DNA of 64,000 bases from Theobroma cacao (taxonomy: Eukaryota; Streptophyta; Magnoliopsida; Malvales; Malvaceae). Below are positions 11,002 to 21,545 of the stretch, in pieces. The notes beneath the pieces were generated by a model. The model was not told the origin of the DNA and made no database searches. It was given only the letters and a program-made list of their open reading frames with translations. A program made the translations under genes and the position numbers. Within the stretch, counting starts at the first letter, position 1, and every line of letters starts with the position of its first letter. The DNA lies in contig NC_030850.1 in assembly GCF_000208745.1 (NCBI RefSeq), forward strand, positions 12,497,698 through 12,561,697, given 5' to 3'.

Positions 11002-12775
11002 ATTATTTATTTCTTCCTTCACATGTTGTTTCAAAACATTTTATAAGTCTGAATTAGTTCCAATGAAAAGTTTAAATGAATTAAATGCACCCTTTTTATG
11101 GAAAAAAATGTATTGGAGTTGTTATTAATTTTCTGTTATTGGCAAATTAAAGATGGCAAGATTGATTATATATTCCTAACTATGCCTAATTGTGTATTGT
11201 ATATTTTGTGTGTGGTCTGATAACCATTTCATCTAAGGATAATGATATGTGTAATTTCTTTTATGTCACTTTGTCATTTTATTCTCTTATTTAGAATCAT
11301 GTAAAATTATTAGTGGATTAATAAATATGTAGCAAATTCAATTTGAAAATAAATCAGTCGAACAAGAAAAAGAATATTAAATTAAAAATAAACAACAATG
11401 TTGTCTCCAAAGTGAGTCCCATATCATTTTGTTCTCTATAATTAAAAAAATTTACTTCTTAATCTTTATATTTTCAATGTTATAATGAAATTCAATTTGA
11501 TCTGTCTTCTTAAATAAAATAACAAATTTAGATTTTATGTCTAACAAAATATTATGAAAAAAAAATCAAATACATAAATGTAGTAGCTTTATCAATATTT
11601 CATAAAAATGTAAAAGCTAAAGAAAAAGTACTCTTACACCAAGTTTATAATGGAGTAAACACAAAAAAAAAAAAAAAAGTATTTTTGTTGGCCATTTTTA
11701 GAATAGAGAAACTTTGAGCAATCAAGGAATATATAATATTTTCCTCATTTCATAAATCTCATATTTTATTTTAAATTTAAATATGAGGCATTCAAATTAA
11801 AAATTTTAAATTCTAATCTATGGAAATTTCTCTTTAAAAAAAATACTTATTTGAAATTTGCCATTTCAATTTAAATATTTTATTTATCTTTTAAACACCC
11901 CACACCCTAATGCAATCTGAAATTTATTTGTCTAAAAAGGAATAAAAATTATCATCAAATTATAGCACAGATGGTGATGCTTTACCTAGAGCATTGCAAA
12001 AGCAATGCCACATTATTGATGAAAAAAAGAAAAGCCTTGAATGGAAGGAATCTAACATTTTTGTGGTGGTGCTAGTAGTGAAGAAGACGCAAGTGGTTTC
12101 TTTAATGGAAACGGAGGGACAAATGGAAACAAAAGAAAAGAAAAAAGAAGGTAGTACTACTGCTAGTTATAACTAGTTAGTTGTAGACAGAGTGGGTGGG
12201 TGTTACTTGAGGAGAGAGTAATCAGTCAATCTATGGGTCCTTGCTTCTCATTGTTTTTGAAGAGCTGTCTAGTTAGTCAAGGGAAGGTGACTTTCACTAC
12301 CTCCAGCAATACTTTGGATTTTTAAAGTAATGATGGAAAAGTTGCACCGCTCGAAATTTATTATGCAAGTAAAGTTGAAAGGTGCCCAACTTTGGCTTGA
12401 AATTCGAGGTTAACGTTTCACCATAGGAGCATCCAGAATGTTCCCTTCTTTTCTCTTGGCTTGTGAGTTGCGACTTACAACACGTTGTGAGCCCATTGGA
12501 TAACTTGCTTTTACAAACCGAAAGGCAACACCAAATCTTCATACAAAACCCATGTTCACACACAATAAGGAAAAAGAAAAGAAAATTCCTATATGCTTGG
12601 GGTCTTTCTTTTCTTTTTTATTAGATTAGATTCTATTATATCAAACAAGCCCGGTGAAGAGGAAATTCAAACTCGGGTTGCGTTGATCGTTTAGAAGGGG
12701 AATGGAAAAGGAGAAACGAAACCGTGGCAAGAAAATTCAACAGGCTAGAAACTAGAAACTATTTGGCATAGCCAG
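11002..12775. other. Spacer between the EF-hand paralogues
   Basis: About 1.8 kb of AT-rich sequence containing the 3' UTR of copy 1 and an A-run at 11662-11678. A minus-strand open frame (12297-12563) resembles nothing I know and has no flanking splice or promoter signals. No gene supported. Confidence 0.5.
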
Positions 12776-12843
12776 CGGCCAGCATATTTGGACTAAATCG
12801 AAAGGACAAGTTAGTCAATAACCGTATAGCCGGTAGGTGTCAA

Positions 12844-12853
12844 CTATAAATAT
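12844..12853 (+). promoter_or_regulatory. TATA box of EF-hand gene 2
   Basis: CTATAAATAT lies about 102 bases before the ATG, after CGGTAGGTGTCAAC. The block 12776-12853 aligns with 10385-10470 upstream of copy 1, so the duplication included the proximal promoter. Confidence 0.65.
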
Positions 12854-12954
12854 GCTTGACGTCCAACTCCCATTTCACCAAGCTAAAAAAACAGTTGCTT
12901 GTATTTTTCTTCTTAATAGCTTTTGATTTACGGCCTGAGAAGCAAAAGAGCAGA

Positions 12955-13368
12955 ATGAGTGTGGAAGTGTTGGACAGTGCTACGATCGTTAACTTCGTTG
13001 AAGATGAAGAAGCATTCAACGTATGGATATGCGATCGCTTTGCTCACCTTGACACAGACCATGATGGGCTCCTCTCCTACGCAGAGTTGTTGAAGGAGTT
13101 GCAGAGCTTGAGGGTCTTCGAAACTCACTTTGGCATCGATGTAAAAACAGACCCCAAGGAGCTTGCTCACGTTTACAATTCTCTGTTTGTGCAGTTTGAT
13201 CATGACTCGAATGGGACGGTAGATTTGGAGGAGTTCAAGGCAGAGAGCAAGAGGATGATGCTCGCTATGGCTAATGGGATGGGATTCTTGCCTGTTCAAA
13301 TGCTCTTGGAGGAAGGCAGCTTCTTGAAGAAAGCAGTGGACCGTGAATCCACTAAACTTGCTGCTTAA
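12955..13368 (+). CDS. Small EF-hand calcium-binding protein, copy 2
   Basis: Single-exon gene of 137 residues, a tandem paralogue of the gene at 10594-11001 with about 80 percent identical residues by eye. EF loops are DTDHDGLLSYAE and DHDSNGTVDLEE, both with intact chelating positions. Notable changes are CDRFAHL for RDHFALL before the first loop and a C-terminal extension ending 'STKLAA'. The frame is open further upstream, but the only upstream start there would be a non-ATG codon; the ATG at 12955 aligns with the start of copy 1 and has the same context (GCAGAATGAGTGTGGAAGTG). The stop is followed within 30 bases by a poly(T) run and an assembly gap, so the 3' UTR is unreliable. Confidence 0.93.
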   Translation: MSVEVLDSATIVNFVEDEEAFNVWICDRFAHLDTDHDGLLSYAELLKELQSLRVFETHFGIDVKTDPKELAHVYNSLFVQFDHDSNGTVDLEEFKAESKRMMLAMANGMGFLPVQMLLEEGSFLKKAVDRESTKLAA

Positions 13369-13404
13369 TCTGGGTTTTTTTTTTTGTTTTTTTTTTTTTT
13401 TTTT

Positions 13405-13463
13405 NNNNNNNNNNNNNNNNNNNNNNNNNNNNNNNNNNNNNNNNNNNNNNNNNNNNNNNNNNN
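13405..13463. other. Assembly gap (59 N) with low-complexity flanks
   Basis: The gap is preceded by a long T homopolymer run and followed by a G-rich stretch (13464-13510: runs of G up to 8). The flanking bases look like low-quality sequence and should not be interpreted. Confidence 0.95.
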
Positions 13464-13510
13464 GGTTTTTTGGGTTTTGGGGGGGGTGGCGGGGGGTGTG
13501 GGGAGAGCCG

Positions 13511-14137
13511 CGCTGGGATCGGAACCTAAATCCTTCTTCAGAGTACTCATCGACGTTTTTGTCCTTTCGTATTTGTTTCTCTAATTTCCTATGTTTCACA
13601 AAACTAACTACTTTATGCTGAATAAATCTGAGTTAACTATTTTGTTGTTGCGGATGGATGAGTTTCATGATGAGATGAATACATACGGTTTTTTCAATTT
13701 GCTGGGGAGTACTAACGTTCAAGACAGAAAGTAAATTTACAGGTTAATCTTAGCAAGAACAGATTCATTTCAGATATCAATACAAAATTAAATTTTACTT
13801 GGACAAAAAAGATATAGTTCAATCAGTTTCATGGGTCCTCAGTTTCCTACTCCCTGCACCAGCCGTCATGGAAGAACCCCAATATGCACCGATAGAGTCT
13901 GTTTAATTTTTGTTAGTGTAAACCGAGGGGTGATTGCATGAATGAGGAGATCATTCAGTTCATTTAGAGCGTGAATTGATGCAAACATTCCTGAGATGGA
14001 AGTGCCTGGCAAGTTTAGATGGAAAGTCGTATCTATGGGGGCAGAGAAAGAGAGAGGAACTAGAACAATGATCTCAATTATGATAGTGATGATATTCCTA
14101 CACCAACAACAATAAAAATCAGCTACTCTACAACATG
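13511..14137. other. Intergenic, tail of EF-hand 2 and of TAF6
   Basis: About 600 bases with no open frame of note. It probably contains the 3' UTRs of the EF-hand gene (+) and of TAF6 (-), which converge here. Confidence 0.5.
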
Positions 14138-17100
14138 CTACAAAAACAGAGACATCTCAGGAGCTGGAATGAAGTATAGAATGCCTTCTCCAAACAGCTC
14201 AAACAATGATACCAATGTACGTCCAGAATTCAAGTCATCCTTCCAAATTTGATTAAGTATGGCTGACTTCTTCAAAACTTTACTATCTTTTCCACCTCGA
14301 TTGACTGATCTTTCATCATTAGGCATCTTGTCAGAAGTCGATGGCTGGTCCACATCAAGGTCACTTGATGGATGTGGAGCATCTGTTTCCTCTTGCACGG
14401 AAGATGGTGACGGTTTGGCTGAAGCCATGCCAATTGGGCCATCTGTTGCTATTTTCTTCAAGGCTGGGTCATGTTCCAAGGGCTCCATGCTTGCTTTGCG
14501 TTTATCTTGAACATTTTACAGGAAGCAAGAATGAGGTTAGAATGTCACCTCAAGAAATACGATAAACACTGGATATCAAGCATTCCTAATTTGTGTGCTT
14601 AAAAGTGTTCGTTCAGGATTTTGAATGCAACAACAGAGACAAAAACAAAGCATGGGATCAAGCCATCTTGTGGAATGAGCACTTCCTAGTTGAATAACTC
14701 ATCGATGACATCAATCAGAGAACATGTCGAGAGGTAAAAAGGAAGTGAACAAAGTCAAGCCAAATGAACAAGGCAGAAAGTTTTTCTTTATGGAACCACA
14801 AGTTCGCATCTTTCTTTTTGGGTTAGAAGCCTCATTTGTGTGTATCCAAGCATGTCAAAACATGGACTAAAAATGTTTTGTAGCCAGAAGCACATTTTAT
14901 GGACGCCTGTGATTCTTCAAGCATTTTTTTCTCTAATCCTATTTGCCGTGCATTGTTTGAGCCCTTCATCATGAGAAATTTGTATTCACACTACTTCTGG
15001 TGGTTAAACATCTCTAACTAGGAGCATCTTAGAACAAAGGAGCTCTTACTTGGGACTGCAGTGACAATTTTTTCTCTGGACTTCCAGACAGCATGGCCTG
15101 GAGGTGATGGCAAAGGTGGAAAGATCTTGAGGCGATCATTTATGCATTGACCCGCTGCAAGCTGGAAAGTGCACAACTGTGTCAAAAATTTCTGTGTTCA
15201 CTATTTAGCACTATACAAGGACAATACTCACCAGTAAGGCCCCATAAACACGCCAAGCTTCATGTCTCTTCACCTCATTCTTTTGCTTCTCTAGTAGCAA
15301 CTCTGGTTCAAGGAGTTGAAGATATGGCTCGAGATTTGGCAGAATAAGAAGGCGAACCTACTCGTGAAGTAAGATGTATCACAAATGAATAAAATTCCCA
15401 GAAATAGCAACAAGATGTTCAAAACTCAAACAGAAAACAGTTTGAAAGGGAATCCTGACAAGTCTTATCATGAAAGGACTTGAAGACAGACAGTAGAAAC
15501 TTTGCATAAAAAGCAACAGCCACCTTTACACAGAGATACATCAGTCATATTTCTTACTTCTTTACTCAAATTCAGAAAAAAGAGAAAAATAATTAACAAG
15601 TGTTGATTCTAAAGCCAGTCTGGGATAAGCAATAAGCATTTATGGGAAAAAGATTATGATCATCTTCTTTTCCATATTTTGTCAAGAATTAATGCTTATA
15701 TGTCATGGTTAATAATTTACAATTTGTTGATGGAGAGTAGCATTGACTATCTCCAAGTTGCTGGGAGAAAGTAAAGGACAGAGAAATATGAGGGAGTAAT
15801 TCTTACAGAGATATTCAATTTTAATATTAGTTTCCAAAAACAGCAAAAATTTCACAGGGAAAGGAACAATATTCCTCAATTAATTATTTATATTCCAATC
15901 TTGAGTGTAACTTAAGAATTATAAAGAAGGGGAAAGTGAGGAAGGTGAAGAATGCGGAATCATTTCCCTTCTCTTCTTCCACTACTTTTACAATAAACTT
16001 TTAATAGAATTTAAATAGGTTCATAAGAAGTTATGCAAAAAAGAGGATACAAGAACACAAAGGTACACTTAACATGCACCAACAGTAAATGCAACATGTG
16101 ATAAGAGAATATACCACATTGGGTCCTAGGGCTGCCAACCCTTGAATTGCGCCATAGTGTTGCGTCAATGCCCGTTTTGGGTCCAGAAGTGCACTGAGCA
16201 AAGTTTTGGTAAGACGTGTCTGAAGGGTATTATAAACATGCCCAAATCTGCAACAGTTTATGAAATCTAAATTCCATATGTAAGATTGACCCAAAAAAAA
16301 AAAGAAAGAAGAAGAAAAGAAATGGGATATTTGTATGGAAATTGATGCTAACATAGAAATGATATCTGTCTTTGTGAATAAGAAGCAGAATAACATCAAA
16401 ACTGAAACTGCTGTGATCACCAAATTGGATAAAAATGTCATCCAAATGAATTGACTGAGCTTAGGTCATCTAACAGAGGTCAAGTATCTAATTCACTCTT
16501 TAACTATATGTAAATGTCAGGCACGATTAATCCATCGCGTGACAAATTTCTTAAGAGGATCACATTTTGTAGTTAAAGTTGTAAAAGATTTACTTCTTGC
16601 ACCAGAAAAAGGAATGACGGAGAGAAGTTGACAAAAGGTTTTCAGATGATCCAATCTGGGTGCAGAGTTGTGTCAATGGCCCAAGGAATCAAGGCAACGA
16701 TCAACCCACTGAAATTCAGCGATTGCCACAAGTACCTTCCTCAAACCTCAGTTTTACACAATTTGATATCATAGTTAAAGTCTAGAAATATAAGTGGATT
16801 TTATCAACTATTGATTGAGAGAAATTTTGATTACAGCTAAAACATCAACGAGAAGATGACTAGAAGTCAAAAAAAATTCCAACTCAAGGCCTTTTCTTTA
16901 AATACAATATAGAAAACACTTAAGAAGTTTCACCTTTTGCATATTGAAGCAACTAAATTTGCTGTAAAATCTCTAAGTTCCCAGTGGTTGTCAGCAATCC
17001 TGTTCCCTAACTTTTTTGAAACAAGGCAGGTCACTACAGATGGCATCAACTGGTGCAGCTGGCAAGACAAGAAAAAAAAAATGTTCCGTCTTAGTTTAGA

Positions 17101-20100
17101 ATTAGTAAATCCTTGACAGAAAGTACTCCCTATAGAGCTATGCCAAGAGAATGATTCACTTAGAAAACCAGTAGGTGAATATAGGAGTTTATTCCGTTAG
17201 ATAGGAAGAGAATTAATCCAGTTACATGCAGCATTGAATACCTGAAATTTTCTCAGAAGCACCTTTTAGACGTTATTTTATTCAGATTTTGATTAGCAAA
17301 TGAAATAAAATATAAAGAATGCTGTGATTACTAATTAACAATAAAACTGCTTGATCAGGTGGGCTTACAAGAATGAGAAGCCCACTTCTTTCCTTTGGAA
17401 AATGAAAAGCTCTTCCCCACATTGATTCAGTAATATGATTTTAAAATGTTTGGATTTTTTATCTTTCTTCCTTTTTTTTTTCTTGGGGGAGGTGGGTTTA
17501 TTACAGAAGCCAGACAGATTCACAATTCCCAGTCTCTAGCACTCAGTGGTCATGACAAAGGGTGCCATTCAGGTGGGTTTGAATGTAATGCAGCTGCCTT
17601 TTTAAGGACTGAGCAAGACAGAAGACACTGCTGCATCCACACTTACAAGTGCCACAATCACATAGCTCTTAGTCCATCCTAATGCTCAACTTAGTCAACA
17701 GCAATTGCAATAAATTTACCAATTTATATTGAATTAGCTTCACAAATATATTTCCTATCAATGCATAGATCCAATAGGACAAAGATTAACTTACATAAGT
17801 TTCTATGTGTATGTGAGGATTCTGGAGAAGACTCCAAACAACACGCATCAAGGCAAAAAGAAGAGAATAATCATTCAAACCACGAGAAACCTGATATTAT
17901 TGGAGCAATGAACCAACAAAATGAGCAAAAAATGTATAAATCCTTCCATTCATCTTTTCAAATCAATATTATTGCCTTAAATCCAAAAATTATTACCTCA
18001 TCAGCTATGAAGTAAGTAAAATAAGGAACTAGTGGATGAAGTCCTGAATCTGTAGCCAAACTCACTAATGCTTCTTTAAAAAGAGCTGAATCAGACTTTC
18101 TGACAGTAAGCTCCGTGATTTTATCGAAGTAGAGCTACAATAGAAAAAATATAGACCAAATAAATAATGGAAAAATATAAAATATATAATACAAAATAAT
18201 AATAGTAAATTATATACCTGAAGCTCCCTAGATAGTACATGCTTAACTGGTAATTTAATGTCAACTGGAAGTTCATCCTTTTGTTCATTAGTCTTGCCAT
18301 CAGAAGAAGCGGCAATTACTACAGATAAAACAAGACCAAATGAATTATTAGCTCCCACACTTTGGCTAATAGAAACAACATAATTGAAAATCCTATCCAA
18401 TATAAATTTTCTCTTGCTCCTGAGAAATTCTGAGAAAGAATGATCAAACAAACAAATTGATAGGAAAAATCACAGTATCTGATGATAACAGAAACAACTT
18501 CAGAAATTCATAGGCAACATACTACAAACATGCCAATAAGTGCTTAGTGTCTCAGAGATGAACATTAAAAAGTGATACACCTGTGGCAAAATGCTTGGCC
18601 ATGACAGCTCATTAAGGGAAAAATAAATTAATATTTTGAATGGTCTATGCCGACAAACCAAGATTCCAGGAGTGCCAGATTAAAATTGTGAATAAAAAAC
18701 TACTGCTAATGCTCTGAGTTTGAGACAGACCTCCCACAGGAGCATTTTCTGGAATAGCAGGTTGAACTCCTTCAATAGCAAGCCAGTGACAAACAACTGC
18801 GGTGTCAAGAGGTGCTTTTGGTAAAGGAGCTTCAATAACCTACATGTTGGACAAAAACATGAGACATCAGCAAGCACTCAACCCATTGCTCAAATAGCAA
18901 CTAATATAGCTAGAGATTTCTTACATCTTTCAAATCCACATCCTTATCATCAATGTAAAACAAATCCCTATGCCCAACAGCCCTTTTGAACTGCAAAGGA
19001 CCTCCAGATGCAAAGCCATACACTGGCTGAGGCAAGACAAAAACAGAGTGAGATTAAAGAAATACAAATTCTCCGAAGATTGAAAAAGATTATAACCAAA
19101 TTACATCAGAAGTAGTTCTATTCATTATCATATGCGGGTCTTTATATTCTCTATCACATCCAATCGCCAACATAACAGAAAAATTTGATCCTACACATGG
19201 CTATGTTGAGATCACGCGACCTGGTCAAAGAAAACTCATTCAATAACTATTTATGCTTCAAGCCAGGCCTCATCCATATATGTTGACTGCAGTTAGCTAT
19301 TAAATAGAAAATAACATTTTTCACCTTAATAGCACAATTCCATCAGAACTTGATGAGAATGCACCACAGCATCAGCAACATTCCAATTAAAGCCAACAGC
19401 TATTTGAATAACTAAAAAAAGAATCTTCAAATTTGACTGTGAAGATTATCCCAAAACAATAAACTCCGTCCAGTTCCACTTCTACCCTAGTCCAATGCAA
19501 CTATTTGCACGCATTCTTATACATGTTTTAAGGTTAAAAACGGACATGTGGACACAAGCACGCAAAGCATACAAACACGAACAAGGAAATTCATATTAGG
19601 ATATATACACACACTAAAAGGCACATGAAGTTGTAATGTGAAAGGCATAACTAACCTCAACGTTTCTTAAATTGAGTGCACAATCAACATCATCTGTAGT
19701 CATTGTAGTTCTCCTTGAGTGACGCATACATTTAATTGCCTCCTGGAAGTATATCAAAAGAAATTATAGTTACATATTTTCATCATCTCAATTTTCGTTG
19801 AATTATGCTTTCTTCTACGCACTTAGAAAAAGAAAAGCAACCTAACTCCGCCCCCCCCCCCCCCCAATCATAATTAAGTGACCTAATACCATCCAGAGTC
19901 AGGAAAAATTAGAACAGTAATATGTAAAAGAAGAATTGGTAAAAAAAACCTACTTGATTTCGAAGAAGGAATTTCAAAAGGAAAAAAAAACCTGCATAAT
20001 CTCGCGCATGCGATATTCGACATCGGGAGCAAGAGAAAGCGCAGCATCAGCTGACAAATTATTTATGCCTATGCTTTGAGCAATCACCTCGATCGTCTCC

Positions 20101-20117
20101 TTCGCCACGATGCTCAT
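14138..20117 (-). CDS. TAF6: TAF6, TFIID / TBP-associated factor 6
   Basis: TAF6 is a histone-fold subunit of the general transcription factor TFIID, pairing with TAF9 at RNA polymerase II core promoters. The coding model has 12 exons: 20117-19992, 19742-19656, 19026-18925, 18839-18731, 18318-18218, 18134-17997, 17890-17795, 17058-16934, 16247-16115, 15357-15232, 15161-15050, 14505-14138. It is in phase throughout and gives 540 residues, close to the usual ~550 for plant TAF6. Residues 1-70 are the histone fold (start [34 protein letters not shown]). '[12 protein letters not shown]' begins the HEAT-repeat middle region (about 165-380), which includes '[15 protein letters not shown]' and '[16 protein letters not shown]'. 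A variable basic/acidic linker follows, then the conserved C-terminal '[11 protein letters not shown]' and '..PAPEMSLFL'. It is divergent from the IQD gene. The exon junctions are all phase-consistent, so the model is strong. Confidence 0.95.
19851..19865. repeat. Poly(C) run in TAF6 intron 1
   Basis: Fifteen consecutive C residues on the plus strand (G-run in the transcript), between exons 1 and 2 of TAF6. The length may be affected by sequencing error. Confidence 0.8.
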
Positions 20118-20372
20118 TTTCTTTCCCTAGTTTCTTCTTCGCCGATTTTAGAAAATCATTTTTTCATTTATTTGTTTCTTGTTGTTTATTGCCCCTTCCC
20201 TCTCCTTTAATTTGCAGCAGAGAGAGGTACCGGGCTCAGACTCGACACGGCTTCCGACTTCAGACTCGAGAGTATTTTGGAAAGAAAAAGCGGTCGGGTT
20301 TAGCGGGTGACCCGAATTTTCATTTTTCAATTGGGTTGCAGACCTGGCGTTTTAAAGTCGGGGCTATGTACT

Positions 20373-20380
20373 TGGGCCCA
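20373..20380. promoter_or_regulatory. Site II-like element upstream of TAF6
   Basis: The palindrome TGGGCCCA followed by TTAAAC lies about 256 bases before the TAF6 ATG. TGGGCY 'site II' motifs, bound by TCP factors, are common in promoters of plant housekeeping and ribosomal-protein genes. Its role here is inferred from motif and position only. Confidence 0.4.
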
Positions 20381-20694
20381 TTAAACGGTTCGGCTTTTAC
20401 CGCATCTTTATTCTATATATCTTTTTGTTTCTTCAGCCTAAACCCAAAACAAAAAGGTTTACCATCCATACAACTGTGTAGTAGGTTTGGCCTCTTGGAT
20501 TTAGTCTCGTCGTCTCATGCATACAATAACCTTAGAATGAATCCCCCCAAATAAATTTGATGTATAAAATCTAAAAAGTATAACAATATATAACTTAGTT
20601 TGATTTATAAAACGCAAAAGACCAAAATGATGGAGTTTTTCTCTAATTAATACAAGGTATTCAAATTTAACTTTTTCACTTTATTTAATAATTG

Positions 20695-20726
<32 letters not shown>

Positions 20727-21171
20727 AGTCTGATCACATTCTTCCACTCAAATAATCTAATCTCATATTCTTTTTCTTTTTTCTCTTTTATTTTGGTTGT
20801 TGTTTTATTGCTTTAATCATATTTATGTTTTTAACTAATTTTATTAGTTTTAAGAATGATTTAAATTTAATGAGTGACTGAATCTGCATAAAATTGAACT
20901 AAAAATTTTTACACGTGAAAGTTGATATAAAGAGAAAATTTTCAATTTTTTTGGCAACAATAGGTTATTATACGCATTTATGACAAAAACATTACGTCAT
21001 GATATTTGAGTCACATGTTAGATGAATTGCACCTTTTGGTGGGCACTTTTTTATTTATTTCCAGACCCTGCAGTGTATCCATGTCTTTTTTGTGATGATG
21101 CCATAAAGAGTTGTCGCCACATATGCATCCATGTTTACACGACTATACTAAGTAATTCAATTATTTCAAAC

Positions 21172-21172
21172 C

Positions 21173-21207
<35 letters not shown>

Positions 21208-21254
21208 GCTATAATTTAGCTCTTCATNAATTACTAATTAATTTCTAACCTAAC

Positions 21255-21287
<33 letters not shown>

Positions 21288-21307
21288 GCTATAATTTAGC
21301 TCTTCAT
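21172..21307 (+). repeat. Duplicated (TA)n(GA)n microsatellite flanking an N
   Basis: A TATATATA-(GA)n tract followed by GGCTATAATTTAGCTCTTCAT occurs twice, 80 bases apart (ending 21227 and 21307). The single ambiguous base at 21228 lies immediately after the first copy. This could be a real tandem duplication but looks like an unresolved contig join. Confidence 0.75.
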
Positions 21308-21415
21308 TACCACCTGGTTGAAGAGATCATTCCTCTCAAGTGTCAAACCAGATCATCTCGAATTGCCTTTTTCATATCTTTTAAAGAATATTCATTTGTA
21401 TAAGAGGTTGAAGAG

Positions 21416-21545
21416 GCATCAACCTATAATTTTTCCGCAGCTTTCTTCAACTTAAAGAAGAAAAGGATGTGGCGACGTAGAATGAATATTTGTGATGAGG
21501 AAGCCGAAGGCAGCCTAAATTTAGGCTCAAAACATAGGTTGATGC
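21416..21545 (+). ncRNA. Candidate microRNA-precursor-like stem-loop with miR396-like arm
   Basis: GCATCAACCTAT (21416-21427) is the exact reverse complement of ATAGGTTGATGC (21534-21545), which can close a ~130-base structure. Just inside the left arm, 21433-21453 matches miR396b (from memory) at 19 of 21 positions: TTCC(G)CAGCTTTCTT(C)AACTT, with differences at positions 5 and 16. This segment can itself fold back on 21459-21472 (TTTCTTC with GAAGAAA; CCGCA with TGTGG). A canonical miR396* (GTTCAA.AAAGCTGTGGGAA-like) is absent. It may be a decayed or diverged MIR396 relative, or coincidence in noncoding DNA. Confidence 0.25.

Noticed and set aside
12297..12563. 88-codon Cys-rich minus-strand frame
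   Set aside because: No recognisable motif or signal peptide, no conserved context; likely chance.
12856..12954. N-terminal extension of EF-hand copy 2
   Set aside because: It would need a TTG start, lies right after the TATA box, and is not conserved in copy 1.
13464..13520. G-rich tract that might form a G-quadruplex
   Set aside because: It borders an assembly gap and a homopolymer run and looks like unreliable base calls.
12928..13599. 223-codon minus-strand frame through the N gap
   Set aside because: Antisense to EF-hand copy 2 and extended only because N codons are read through.
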